A stretch of DNA of 64,000 nt from Acanthornis magna (taxonomy: Eukaryota; Chordata; Aves; Passeriformes; Acanthizidae): the NCBI GenBank assembly GCA_036785705.1, contig JAWUZG010000056.1, positions 7,193,001-7,257,000 on the forward strand. Reading direction: 5' to 3'. Positions 12,601-24,278 of this stretch are shown here, piece by piece. Numbering within the stretch: the first letter of the stretch is position 1; every line of letters starts with the position of its first letter. Position numbers and translations under genes: made by a program. The notes below the pieces were generated by a model. It was given only the letters and a program-made list of their open reading frames with translations, was not told the DNA's origin and did no database searches.

Positions 12601-15312
12601 TCATATGTTAATAGCGTAACAGAATAGTTCCATTACAATAAACTTGGAAATCCATGTTGTGAGCTAGTGGCTTGCATAAAGGCTTAAATCAGTATCACAT
12701 AAAAGCTGTATGGCCAAATTCCTGCCTGATTTGCCCAGGGAACCTAGGACAAGGCACACCAAATGAAGGCCTGACACCTTTTTTTTCTCCTATATGCAGA
12801 ACTTCCAAACCCACTGCAAAATCATTTCTGTTGGTGATGACCTGAATTTTTGTGAAATGTTACTCTGAGAGATGACATGGAGGATCATTCTTTCATGTCG
12901 CAGGATGCCCATGAAAGAGCAGAGGAAAAGGAGACCATTACTCTATTGAAGAGGTTTTTTTAAAACCCAACCTCTCAATAGGTGGACATTAGAAAATGAG
13001 AACAATGTTCTATTTTAAGATTACCTGTTCGGATCTCAAAAGCTCCTCTATAGGACAAGAAAAAGAATGTGACTAGTTGCCCCTACAGTAAAACTAGAAA
13101 TTTCACTAGGCTAGAGCTAGTAAGCATGTAACTTTTTTCCTTTGCACCACAATATATAATTTTCTCAGAATCATGAGGACCTGTTTAATGTTCTTAATAG
13201 GAGTCTGTCTCATCAGTAACCTTTCTTGAAAACCAAAGCTTTTTGACCCTTTAGACAGCTCAAGTGCAAAGCAGTAATAGATGGGTGTGGGAGACTTGTG
13301 GGAGCCAAGGCCGTGGAGCTGAGTGTTCTTAGAGGTGTGGTGGTTTTTGCTGTTTGTTTGCTTTAAAGTACAGCTAACATCTTGCACTGCTCACATACAA
13401 GGAGCTTTTTGTTTGCACCAAAGGAATACGAAGATGCTATTGTGGCAACATGTTCAGAATAAATACAGAAAAAAATATTTCTGCCTCCTTCGAGACTTGA
13501 GTTTTAAGTGGGCTATTAAAGGAAATGAGGCTGCTGGGATCTTGGAGCAAGATTCCAGCTGGTTCTGGGAAGCCACGTTTGTATGGCAGATGGTGGGAGT
13601 GCACTAGGTAGCCTCCTGCACAGCCATGTGAGTCCCAGCAATGACAGGGGTGCTGTTCCATGGGGACAGAGCAAAAGGCTGGATAAGCATTGCACGAATC
13701 GTGCAAACCCTGAAACGGGCTCTGCTTTAAACATCTGTGTTGCATCAGCATCACGGAGCGCTGGAGATAAAATAAACTGCACCACACTGGGCTTGAACAA
13801 TCAGACAGCCTAAGCAGTGGGCAGTGGCTGCAGGGAGTTTGGACTGTGCCAGCTGAAGCCTTGGGAAGTCTGAGGACTGGTAATGAGGCGAATAAGTTAA
13901 ACATTCAAGTTGCTGTCACTTTCAGTACAAAACTCTAGCTGTTCTAAAATCAGTGGCTAAAATGAAACCATTACCAGGACTTCATCCCAAATTCTCCTTG
14001 AAGATGTTGTGCTTGCCCTATGAACTGTGGGAACAGCCCTGGTCACTGGGATCTGTGGGGTGTACACCTTCCTGAATAAGGTGGTGACTGCATCCCACAC
14101 TAAAAACCCTCAGCTGCTGTGCCTGCAGCAGTGACTGACAGCCTGACTGCTGAACACCCACGTACAGAGAGAGGCTGCACTATACATATGGCAGAGTACA
14201 GAAAAAAAGACCAAAGGAAATCTAGCAAAAAAATCTATTTTTTCAGAAGAGGATGGGGGATACAAAGAGCAAGTAATTCTTTAGTGCAGAAAAAAAGATT
14301 GCAGCTGGTTAAGACAAAACATCCAAGTTTTCTCTCTGTTCCAATTTTATTCTACTGCATAGGCATCTCCCATGTATGGCCAAAATACCAGATTTTTCTT
14401 CTCTTAAATAATACAAAGAAGGAATAGAAAAGAGGAGAGGAGACTGATGAACATCAACTCTTGGCAGCTAGCAAGTGATGACATGAAAAGCACTTATGGC
14501 AATCTCTAAGCATGGTTATTTTTAATTTATTTAAAAGAAAATCCTATTCAGAACAGGAGTAAGTTGTTGGCAGGAGCTCTGTTATATTAATTTGTCTATA
14601 AATGTAATGTTTGTAACTTGCTCTTCAGGCATGGCTTGGAAGATTTATTTGGGTGAAAAATTATAACTGTTGGTGGTCTTTGCTAGTAAGCTCAGCCTAA
14701 CAGAGCTCTGTGAATATAAGAAGTTCTGTGACCTGTTGCTGGTCATCTTTAATTCTCGAGATCTCAAGAAAATACAGAGCAAGATGTCAAGAGTAAACAC
14801 CCCTAATATTTAAAACTGAATTAGATTTAAGATTATGCTGTAAAATGTTCTGCTGGGAGACTAGACAAGATAACACATATTTATCTTATGACTCCCTACT
14901 GTTGTTTATCACTGCTGTATTAATAGGACAGGTGAACTATTTCACAAGATATATGATGCTTTTTTGCCTTTGTAGTTAGAACATCGTTTGATGTTGAAAT
15001 CTTTCTTTTTGGAGATGCAGGGAGGTGTTAGCTGTGATAAAGTACATGTCTAAACTGGACTGGTCATGGTGAAAAGATTTTTCTAAAAGAAGATCTCATA
15101 ACATAACATAGCAGCATTCTATTTGGATTTATTATGATCACTAGGACTATTTCAGGCATCATTCCAACTGCACTTACTTGCATCTGATGCCAGTTAAATG
15201 GCTTCAGAGATGATGTCTGTGACTTCCACCATGGGAAGCTGGAGGTCAAACAGGTCCCTTCTGCACCTGGTGTCAGTGACAGACCAGCATCTGCCGTGTG
15301 CCAGCTGTGCGT

Positions 15313-15600
15313 GTGACACCCCTGGAGCCCAGATCGGTGTGTGTGTGACACCCCTGGAGCCCAGTCCTCTGTGTGTGCGTGTGACACCCCTGCAGCCCAG
15401 ATCGGTGTGTGTGTGTGACACCCCTGCAGCCCAGACCTGTCTGTGTGTGTGTGACACCCCTGCAGCCCAGATCGGTGTGTGTGTGACACCCCTGCAGCCC
15501 AGATCGGTGTGTGTGTGACACCCCTGCAGCCCAGTCCTGTGTGTGTGTGTGACACCCCTGCAGCCCAGATCGGTGTGTGTGTGACACCCCTGCAGCCCGC
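15313..15600. repeat. GT-rich minisatellite, nine units of 32-36 bp
   Basis: Nine copies of a core GTGACACCCCTGCAGCCCAG (GGAG for GCAG in the first two) start at 15313, 15345, 15381, 15415, 15451, 15483, 15515, 15549 and 15581. Cores are separated by a GT-run of variable length and by one of two linkers: an AGATCG type, or a GTCCTGT/ACCTGT type. The order of linkers is A-B-A-B-A-A-B-A, a partial higher-order pattern. All three minus-strand frames stay open through the array (hence spurious 166-236 codon frames reading His-Thr-rich peptides). It lies about 0.8-1.1 kb inside the TNFAIP8L3 intron, next to the CpG island. Confidence 0.95.
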
Positions 15601-16414
15601 TCTGGTGCGGGCAGGGTGACCCCACTGCTGCCCCAAGGGTCGGACACCCAGAGGTGTGCCCGAGGCAGGAGATGGCCGTGAGGTGACAGCGCATCTCTGG
15701 GCCACGTGCTGTGCTGGTAGAGCGAACCTACCTCTGTGTGTTTCACCCAAGTTTGCTGTCCCTGTTTTGACCATGTGTGCAGGACGGGCTTTGACAACGG
15801 CACATCAACCATCATTGGTTTCGCGTGAGACACAAGAACGTGAAGGTTTGGAAAGGGCAGGAGATATATTTTCTTTTTCCTTCTGTCTCATCTAAGAACT
15901 ATGTGGGTTGCAGCAACCAGACAGCATGGGTTTTGGTGACAAGTTAAGACTCGAACACAAAAGCCCAGCGGCCCGGGGGCTGTGCGCGCCCGCCGCGGAG
16001 CGGGGGTGTCCCGTTCTGTCCGGGCGCCAGGCGCGGTGCTCCCGGAGCGACAGCGGGAATAGCCACGACCGAACCCCCGAAAACTTTACAGCCCCTGGAT
16101 ATAAAGCACCAGCTTGCGCCAGCACTGCGATGTGAGCAGCTGTCACGTCCTAGCCCTTGAGGGCAGCTCTCCCGCACCCCGAGCAGCGGCTCTCGGGGCC
16201 GCACGCCCGAGCCCGGGGGCTCCGTCCCCGAGAGCCGCCGGCGGGGCGGCCGGGCCGGGGGAGGCTGCTCGGCTCTGCCCGTGCCCGCCGTGTGCCGGGA
16301 TCGCGCTCCGCCGTCCCCTCAGCCCCGCAGCGCCGTCCGGAGCTGCCCCGAGCAGCGGGACCCGAGCCCTTCCCTAGCCGCGGCCCCAGCGCCCGCCGCG
16401 CAGCCCCCGCTCAC

Positions 16415-16466
16415 CTGCGGGCGAGACCAGCTCGCCTTCGCTGAGCTCCGCGGAGTCCGAGTCCAT
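16415..16466 (-). CDS. TNFAIP8L3: TNFAIP8L3 (TIPE3) first coding exon, partial gene
   Basis: The ATG at 16466 opens a frame beginning MDSDSAELSEGELVSPA, which closely resembles the N-terminus I know for vertebrate TNFAIP8L3 (human MDSDSGEQSEGEPVTAA). The frame reaches a strong donor, CCCGCAG then GTGAGC, after 17 codons plus one base (phase 1). The next codon would be completed to Gly, as in human. TNFAIP8L3 is the TIPE-family member that binds and transfers phosphoinositides; its short N-terminal region, encoded here, is reported to matter for that activity, while the helical lipid-binding domain is in the missing exon. The frame stays open upstream, and an in-frame ATG at 16616 would add 50 codons, but that ATG overlaps the CCAAT box, so I prefer 16466. 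Position next to CYP19A1 on the same strand agrees with mammalian synteny. Confidence 0.88.
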
Positions 16467-16611
16467 GCTGCGGGCAGCGGCGGGGCCGGGGGGCAGCTCG
16501 GGCCGCCGGCAGGAGCAGTGCCCGGAGCGGCGGAGCGCAGCCCGCTGCCTTCTCCTGCGCTCGCAGCCGGGCGCTGGGTCCGCGCCACCACATGCAGCCA
16601 CCTCGCCGAGT

Positions 16612-16621
16612 GCCATTGGCT
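16612..16621 (-). promoter_or_regulatory. TNFAIP8L3: CCAAT box upstream of TNFAIP8L3
   Basis: The minus strand reads AGCCAATGGC about 150 bp upstream of the preferred ATG and is flanked by a GC box (CCGCCC) a few bases away. This is a canonical NF-Y site with good spacing for a CpG-island promoter. That it is functional is inference. Confidence 0.6.
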
Positions 16622-18160
16622 GCGGGCGGAGCGGGGCCGGGCGGGCGCGCCGAGGGCGGAGGCAGCGGGGGCGCGGCGGAGGAGCGGCTCCTGCCCCGCG
16701 CTCGCACTCGACTTGGGCTGCCCGGCCCCCGCCGCCCCGCACGGCTCGGGGCCGCTCCTGGGGAAGGGCTGCTGAGAGCAAAAATTACCGAAATGACGGT
16801 CCTGTGCACTGCCATCGCGTCTCCCGACTGGTTTTTCCATCACTCTTCTTGTGGACGTCTCCCCCGAGCTTCAGTTGCCTTGTCTCTTTTCACCAGCTCT
16901 GTCTCCTTCATGATAAGTTCAAAAATTAGAGCAGTGGAGGCCAATGGGGAAGTGCCAGTTCTTGTTGGGTATTAGTGCCCAGAAGAATAATGAAGGTCTG
17001 AATACTGTTGCTTCCTGTTTGTACATTTTTCTGAGGGAGACAGTGCAATATCTGGTAAATGGCCATCCTGTTAAATGGTTTTGAACTGAAAAATTTGTAA
17101 GTTGGGTTCTGTAGGCTTTTCTTCTGTCCTACAAGCTACTATAGTCATGAGCCATCCCTTAATTCAGATGGTTGAGGTCACTTGTTCAGCTCTGGGGTTA
17201 GGCAGATCTTTGCTTTTATTCCTTTCTAGTTTTTCTTGCTGTTACAGACAAAAGGTGAGTTGAATTCTAGGACAAAAATCTCAAGAAAGTAGTAGCAAAA
17301 GGTACTTTTCTAACTGGGAATGAAACACCATCCTAAAACAGACCGTGGGATCTAACTGATCCTTGGATGTGTCACATCCTAAATCCAGCCAGTGCCTTCA
17401 GCACTGACCTGCAGCGTACTGCCATCTCCAGCCAGAGGGTTATGTCTGTAGCTGTAGACCTCAGTTTTGTTCTGGAACTCTCTCCCCCAAAACCATGCAC
17501 CCTTGTTGCTGGAAAAAGCAATGTCTGCATGCTGCTTTCAGGCTACATATAGCAAATTATCTATTGCATCCAATTAAGCCTGACACTCTTGACAAGTGTG
17601 AAGACTTTTTCTTAACATAGAGTATGAGATTTAAAAAAAAAAAAAAAAAGTCTTTCTTTAAACTCAAAGGGCCCTGTCAAATTCTTTCCAGTGATGGCTT
17701 ATTCTGTGCAATGCTACAATACTAAAAATGAAGCCAGTTCAGTTTATATTCTAAAGTTGTTTCCCTGCCTTCACACCAGGTTGAGCCTGGAGAGAGAGAA
17801 GACCTCAAGCTTTCTGGCCCTGGAATGCACACAGACTATGGTCAATTTAGACACAAAAATCTTCAACCTCTGGAGTGAAAAGTTAGTTGTTAAGTAATTT
17901 GGAACATTGTTGTCATAGCCTGACCCTGTACTGTTAAGACATTTATAGGTTTTATTACATAAAAACAAATACTGAATTTTGTTTGTAGATGTTTCCATTA
18001 TGTTTAAACCAACATTCTAAATACTGCTGACTGTAATCTCATAAATTAGTATAATGTAAGGAAAAACATCTAAACTGCAATGATTCTGAGATTCTGTTGT
18101 GAAAAACCGAAGCAAAATTTGACTGCAGAATATGTGGGAAATCTACAGTTGTGATATAAA

Positions 18161-18194
18161 CAACGTAGCAACAGAAACAATGTAGCAACAGAAA
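18161..18194. repeat. 17-bp tandem duplication
   Basis: CAACGTAGCAACAGAAA is followed directly by CAATGTAGCAACAGAAA; the two copies differ at one base. Each contains GTAGCAAC. This looks like a recent replication-slippage duplication. Confidence 0.95.
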
Positions 18195-20698
18195 AATCCC
18201 AATATTAAGTCACAGAAATAATCCCAGATACCACAGCAAGCATAGAATCTGAGAACTGAAAGGAGTTTAGTCTTTCTCTCTTTTTGTTGTTGTTGTTCTT
18301 TGCTTTTGAGCATAAATGCAACCTAAATCACCTCCCTGATAAGAGCACAGTTTAGTAAGAAGAGCAAGTTTGTATTTGAGTGCAATTAATTAATTTTCTG
18401 GACTGTCTTAAAGTGCTTGAAACACTAATGATAATTTCTAATCTGGACAAATTCTGAATTTCTAATGGCAATGGCTGTAATCAGATAAGCAGAGGAACAC
18501 AGTGGTTTTTTTGAAGGGATGTACAGCAGGACTGTCCCAGCTCCCTCAGTGGCAAAGGGGGCTGCCTCTGCAGTGAATTTTGGGTCATGGACTGAGCTGA
18601 TACAATGCAGCTGGGGATGCCTCTCCAAGGTGTGTTCTGGGCACTGGCCTTACCCTGTTTTCTATGTGGGATTTTTTTTTTTTCTGAGTGTATAGCTTTT
18701 GCTTTAATTGCAATTAAATGTTAAACTCTCAAATAGTTCTACTTCTCTGCTACTGATCATAGTTCAGTTAGTAGAAGGAAAAGTTATTTTTCATGATCCT
18801 CTGAAAGATGAAAGTCTTAGCATGGAATAGTTAAAAGGAAAACCAAGCCCCACTTATTTTAATTCTTGTCAGTTTTTTATCCTTGTGTAACCACACTAAT
18901 AAATATAATGATGGAAATGGTATAATTTAGTCAATATTGTATTGCGTCATGCTTATGATATACACATTGGATATTCTCATTACCCTGCTGTAATTACTTG
19001 CTATTTGACAGTAAATGCTGCCTCAAGATTACTTTCCCTTTTTATTGCTGCTAACTGTAAAGCAGTTATAAAAGTTTTCAGCTGTAACAGAATGAGCATA
19101 TTGTTTCATTTCAAAGCATATGGTTGGAATTCAGGGTTTTCTTTCCTCTCAATGTTCCCTGCCCAGTGCAGTCCCGCACTTGGTTTAACATGTGACCTGG
19201 AAAATTCCATATGCTTACAGCTCTGAACTTCATAGTTTCCACTCGTTACAGGACTGGTGCAGAGAAACACGCAAAAAGTTTATTAACAGCAATATATGCA
19301 CTTATCTAGATGCCTGCTAAATGAAACTCCTCATGGAGAAAGTTGGCATTTCATGATTTATTTTTTGCATTAGGTACAAATTGTGCAATTAAATTTTCAT
19401 TGTTATAAGCTAAATATCTGTGACTGTAGCTCTGCAACCATTTCCTTTATTCCTTCCTAAAGATTGAGATGTTTAGAATCTGGGATGTTTTTCCTCAAGG
19501 CTCAGTTAATATATTTGTCTGTAAATCTCCACCAATGTGAAATAGCAGGGGAGCTGGTAATGTTGGAACTGCCCCATGTATTCCCAGTTATACGATGCTA
19601 CATCAGTGTGTGGCTCCTCCATTCACATTTCGGCTGCATCTGGTCTTGATCTTCATTCCATATGGGACTTAGCTGAAACCCTCCTCTGCCCACTCATTGT
19701 GTGAGTGCTGGAGATCTGCCTGTGACAGCTTCCAGCGCTCATGCTTTTGCACTGTTCTATTGGCAATTCATGCTTGCATGCTCACCCAAATATAATTTCA
19801 TTGTATTCTAAGTGCTTAAGTAGCCCAGCTACCATTCCATCTATGTCTTACATTTATCCTCATGGGCTTGCTGTGAAATAAAGAGAGTAGTATTTTTTGT
19901 TTTCAGAGAGAGGGAAATGAGGTACTGAGAAGCTGTGAGTTAAAGTCAGATGTGGAGAACAGACATGTGCTAAATCCTGTGAGCCGTACCTGAACTGCTC
20001 AGTTATCCATTTCTGCTGAATAAAAGCTTGGTAAGCTGCCTCTGGTTTGCTACCCGAGCTTTCCTCCTTCAAACTGAGCCTTCAAACCTACAATAGGAAA
20101 CAGTCTCTCTTTTCTTTCCATTGTTACATTTAACAGAAGCCCCACTACCATCTTTGTGTTTGACATGCCTCTTTTAGACGGTCCAGACAGGTGGGTAGGA
20201 TTGTATCTTCCTCTCAGGTCTAAACGTAAAAAGGAAAGGTTATATTTTTTCCTCGCAAATGATCTCTTAAAATTATTTAAATTGGTCTACCCTTAGATGT
20301 ACTGTTTCTGAACTTGTTGCCTGACGCTTTGTTTCACTATTTATTATGTTATATCTTTCATACTTGTTAAGAAAGCTTCCAAATTTGACCATTTATGAGA
20401 CTCTCTGGCAGTCACACTCTTCCCTAACAATATCCAAGCATCACTGCTACTGAATGTGCTCAACAGAGAAGCATCTCCCACAGGCTGATATACTCATGAA
20501 TGCACTGTAGCCAGTTATAGACTCCTTTCCCCCCAATTTCTTTGTGGTATATGTGTATCCATTTCATAAAGAAAACTACCCTGCACCATTACTGCCAAAA
20601 CATGAATAATTGGTATCCGTAGATTCTCTGTCAACAATTTTGTTGTGCTGGCAACTTAGACTCTTGCTAGTGTCTGGAAGCCAATCTATATATACATT

Positions 20699-20746
20699 GC
20701 ATATATACATTTTGCATGCACTGCATGTATACATTTTGCATGCATT
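20699..20746. repeat. 24-bp tandem duplication rich in TGCATGCA
   Basis: Two adjacent 24-bp copies of GCATRTATACATTTTGCATGCAYT are visible, with two differences. Each copy contains the palindrome TGCATGCA and a TATACA stretch, so the segment is also rich in inverted symmetry. Confidence 0.85.
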
Positions 20747-22401
20747 GCTAGGAGATTTTGGTCGCAATAATGCATCTACTAATCTGCCAACAGTGTTATT
20801 TGATTTAGAGTTCAAATAATGAACGAGATATCTGTGTTTCTTTAATTCTTCCTCATGTGCCAGTAGATATTCAAAGATCTATTTTTTTGGTAATACATGA
20901 TGTAGGCGGTGCTTGTGCATCCTGTGTTGGGACGATAAATATGGAAGAGTTCAGTATTTTCTGTTCTCTCCCCTCATTTAACTAACTCTAAGGGCAGGAG
21001 AGCATCAGTTCTGAATACCTACCATGGTATGGTTGTATTTTTAGCCATTGCTCTTGCTGAATGGTGCTCTGCCTTTGGTGTTGGCTCCTTAAGGGAGAGC
21101 TGAGGAAGCAGCACAGGCTGAGGCTGCAGCCTGGTGCTGCTGTGAGCCTGTGCTGTGATGTTTGGAATACCAGATTTAAAGATTGAAGCTGAGTTTCCAT
21201 CCTACCATCTCAATGCCTTGGAAGCTGCTCTTACAAGATTTTAATTCAAATGAAATAAAGTGAAAAAATAAAGTAGTAACTTGTCCCATTTCCTCTTTTC
21301 TTGTAGAAACAAGATTCCCATGAGAACTGAACAGCAAAAATGTTCATGTTCATTTTTGGCCATGAGGATATTGTTACTGTTCTGTTCAGTTTTAGTAGGA
21401 TTTTGCCAGTAGAATAATGCTTTCTGTATTAAACTTTAAATTGGATTGCCTGGGCATTTAATAATTTTCTACTACTTTAGTGATATTGGGTTTTATTTTC
21501 TTAAAGATACTTCATCATTCCTTTGTGTGAGATGGTGATTTATCATGTGCTTAGAAAGATATCAGTCTTGTAAGTTATAGATGCAATTACCTGTAGATTG
21601 GCAAACTCTTGAATTCATAACCTTGCTTTCTAAGTAATTAAAGAAATGAAAGCTACTTTTCCAAATTGAAAATGCACCTGTTAATTCTGTTGGTGGGAAA
21701 TTGCTTTTGAGGAATTTCTGCATGGAAATTTTATTGCTAAAACCATGACCCTATTTTTTTTTTTTTAATGAGGAGGAATTTAGGCATTATAAGTAACTAT
21801 CAGAGCTGTAAAATAATTTTGCTTGCAATTTTAAATTTCATTAAATATGGGATACGAATAATATTAAAGGCTAAAACTGATCAGCTGAAATAAATTTTTG
21901 CTTTCTCCATTCTAGAGATGGGAAAATAAACTTTAAAAATTTTCCTCAAGGGAGTCACTGTGAAATACAGGATAAAACACGGGATTTTCTTCTGTTTTAT
22001 ACCTATTCTGATGCTGTCTAGAGAAAGCAAGGGGACAGCTGCAGCTTAAACCTTTTTCCTTTCTGCCATTTCCTTTGGGAATTATTTTAAATTCTTGTAG
22101 TGGTTGCTGAACTTAGTTTAAAATATGCCACACACGTTACTTTCCATATATGATTGAGTTATTCTCTTCATTGCAAGGGTTGATTACCTGATGGCTACAT
22201 CTAAGCCTCTGACCATGCCTAATAAGCAAATTAAACACATTAACAGCAGTGCTTGGTACTGAGCTGTGTTTCAGGATGCTTTGAGGCAGTTTTCTGCTTC
22301 TAGTCTGAAGATGGGTCATCCTTGTTTTCATCCCTGATTTCAAATTGTGTGTAGGAGGATTCCACAACTTCACCATACTCTGAGAAAGCAGAGAAAATTT
22401 G

Positions 22402-22414
22402 GTTGCTAGGAAAC
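22402..22414. promoter_or_regulatory. RFX-type X-box motif
   Basis: GTTGCTAGGAAAC resembles the near-palindromic X-box bound by RFX factors (GTTGCTAGGCAAC-type), with a single difference in the second half-site. It lies about 5.8 kb upstream of the TNFAIP8L3 first exon. Isolated motif matches occur by chance, so function is uncertain. Confidence 0.35.
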
Positions 22415-23708
22415 CATGGAGAACCTATACTGTACTGTCTTTCTAGAATGTTTATAGGTAGCATCAGTAATTTAATTAACTTCTCTAATCCTGTTCTTTA
22501 TGCCATCATTCACTTTTTTATAGTGATGGTGTTTGTTGCATGGTTCTGTATACGAGAAAATACATTCTCTCTGTGGTTATTTCTGCATAGCTTTATTCTT
22601 CAACACACAAAAACCAGCCCGCCAAACATTTCCAGTTAGGCTGTGTTTGGAAAGCTATTATTTATTCACATCATAATGGTGCCTCTACATCCTGATTTAT
22701 TAGAGCAGGTAGATCACACTTTCCCCCAAATGACTGTGCTGAGATCCACACCTTGTGCAGAAACGTAATAAACTGGATATAATCAGGAAAAGTCTTAAAA
22801 CATTCAGTGTTTTGCAGCTTATTAGGTCTGGATGCCTCTTTACATTTGATGCTGCGGCTCTGACTTTACGGCCATAAGATGTACCTGCACATTGGAAAAA
22901 TGACAGAATCAATGATGTGGATTTCAGCCCAGGAGTGATAAAACTCTGACTGAAAGAGTGATGCAGCAGCTGGGGTTGGTCTTGGGGTAGAGTTACTGCT
23001 AAGAAGTGCAGCATCCTTTGGGCTAAAGGGAATCATGATCTCTGAGAGGCAATCATAGAGGCAGGAATCAATATCTTTGTGGAGCAATCCACTAACATCC
23101 ACAAATGGATCAGAATGCTCAAATGGCAGAATGTTAATACACTCATTTGTGGTTTCTGTAGAGCTTGATGTGATTTTTGGAACAGCATGGAAACATCATC
23201 TTCATCTGACAGTGTGTGGGCATTACTTCATGACCATTTCTAATAGCATGGCAAAAGCTCTCTGCTGCCCACCTATCTATAAATAACTAAATATCATCAA
23301 CCCAAGAATAAAATTGCATTTTATGGGTAATCTTGGGAACATGCAACATAGGCAATTAGATTACATGTAGTCCTACAACAATCCCACTAAAGGGAATGAA
23401 ATTACTTAGAAACTTGCTGTCCAGGCCACTTTCACGTGAATTATTTCTCTTGCACACACTGAGGGGCTCAGAGTACCCATAAATACAATATATGAAGGAC
23501 TTGAATTCAACTTGGACAATGCAAATTTGTCTTCAGATAAGATCTAGAGCCTTTGTGTAACTACATTTTTGGATTTTGGATCTTGAGTCCTTTTTGCAGC
23601 TAGGACAAAAGACAGTCTTCCTTTAATACTGCTATGGTCAGTACTGTGGGATGTGTCTGCCTAATAATGTCTACTCAACAATTTTATGTGAATTCTGCCT
23701 ATTTCTAG

Positions 23709-23825
23709 CATAGAATCCCAGAGTAATGAAGGTTGGAAAAGACCTCCAAGATCTCCAGTCTTTGGCCAAACCCCACCTTACAACTAAACCACAGCACTAA
23801 AGTGCCAAGTCCAGCTGTTTCCCTG
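23709..23825 (-). mobile_element. CR1 LINE 3' fragment
   Basis: The segment begins CATAGAATCCCAGAG and continues GGTTGGAAAAGACCTCCAAGATC, then CACCACTAAA-like and AAGTGCCAAGTCCA phrases. This is the order of the 3' end of the chicken-repeat-1 retrotransposon in reverse complement, so the element runs on the minus strand. It is a 5'-truncated, diverged copy with no coding capacity, as is typical of CR1 in birds. It is strong evidence for a sauropsid, most likely bird, genome. Confidence 0.88.
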
Positions 23826-24118
23826 CTGCTACAACTGTTTGTATGAGGGATCGTGGTTACTCCTTCTGCTCCTTCATGAAATACTAATCTGCTTCCTGAA
23901 GGAAGGAAAAAAATACCTTGAATTTCTGGCTTTCATCACTGCTCCATGTCAAGGACCTAGAACAGAGAGTGGGAGTTTGGGACAGAGCTGCTGTGGGGAG
24001 ATTTAGCATTGAAATGCTCGAAGTCTCAGATTACTTTCATTGTGTGATGGACTCCCTTTGCTCTTGCAGTGCTTTATTTGTGAAAGATGTGCAGAGAAAA
24101 GGACCTGGAAAAAACAAG

Positions 24119-24135
24119 ATTATGCAATGCATAAT
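24119..24135. repeat. Perfect 8-bp inverted repeat with 1-base spacer
   Basis: ATTATGCA, then A, then TGCATAAT forms a 17-bp palindrome. It resembles a back-to-back pair of TGCAT/ATGCA half-sites of the kind bound by homodimeric POU or C/EBP-class factors. The function is unknown. Confidence 0.8.
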
Positions 24136-24202
24136 GCAGTGGTACTGCATTTGACTAGTGTAATGTGTATGGCTGCCAATCAGGCTGGAAAAAATGTTCC
24201 TG

Positions 24203-24278
24203 GGATCATAGGATAGTCCAGGTGGGAAGGCATCCCAGGGCATTAACCTGTCAAACCTCACAGGAGAGAGCAGGGCAC
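24203..24278 (-). mobile_element. CR1 LINE 3' fragment, second copy
   Basis: GGATCATAGGATAGTCCAGG followed by a GGAAGG-(C)AT-CCCAGGG stretch, AACCT and GAGCAGGG matches the older CR1 subfamilies in reverse complement. It lies under 400 bp from the fragment at 23709 and in the same sense. The two could be parts of separate insertions, since both start with the element's 3' end. Confidence 0.75.

Larger units (their letters stand above)
1..16414 (-). other. TNFAIP8L3: TNFAIP8L3 first intron (partial, continues below position 1)
   Basis: This stretch lies 3' of the TNFAIP8L3 first coding exon on the minus strand. The rest of the protein (roughly 185 residues, largely one exon in vertebrates) would appear as a long minus-strand open frame related to the TIPE family. 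No such frame is present, so the intron exceeds 16.4 kb and the main exon is outside the window. The stretch is mostly AT-rich non-coding DNA. Apart from the repeats listed separately I see only homopolymer runs (for example A-runs near 9131-9147 and T-runs near 4070-4084) and GC-richer patches near 6100-6640, 7640-7900 and 9940-10450 that hold no recognisable gene. Confidence 0.75.
15950..16830 (-). promoter_or_regulatory. TNFAIP8L3: CpG island and TNFAIP8L3 promoter region
   Basis: CpG and G+C content rise abruptly here and fall again by about 16850, in contrast to the AT-rich flanks. On the minus strand the island holds several GC boxes (GGGCGG-type, for example at 16624-16629 on the plus strand) and one CCAAT box, but no TATA box at a suitable place. 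This is the usual architecture of a broadly expressed TATA-less vertebrate promoter. The first coding exon of TNFAIP8L3 sits inside it. The transcription start cannot be fixed from sequence alone and is likely between about 16480 and 16600. Confidence 0.85.

Noticed and set aside
15064..15833. Long minus-strand frames of 166-236 codons with His-Thr and Cys-Arg-Gly-Val repeats
   Set aside because: All three frames are open only because the minisatellite contains no minus-strand stops. The peptides are the same DNA unit read three ways, so this is not a protein gene.
1..16414. Search for the second coding exon of TNFAIP8L3
   Set aside because: No minus-strand frame of about 185 codons with TIPE-family sequence is present, so the exon is outside the window.
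16592..16975. Plus-strand open frames of 75-164 codons in the CpG island
   Set aside because: Stops are rare in GC-rich DNA, the peptides are low-complexity Gly/Arg/Ala/Pro, and the recognised exon is on the opposite strand.
18241..18275. Possible CR1 fragment (CATAGAATCTGAG...)
   Set aside because: Only the first dozen bases resemble CR1; the downstream diagnostic phrases are missing.
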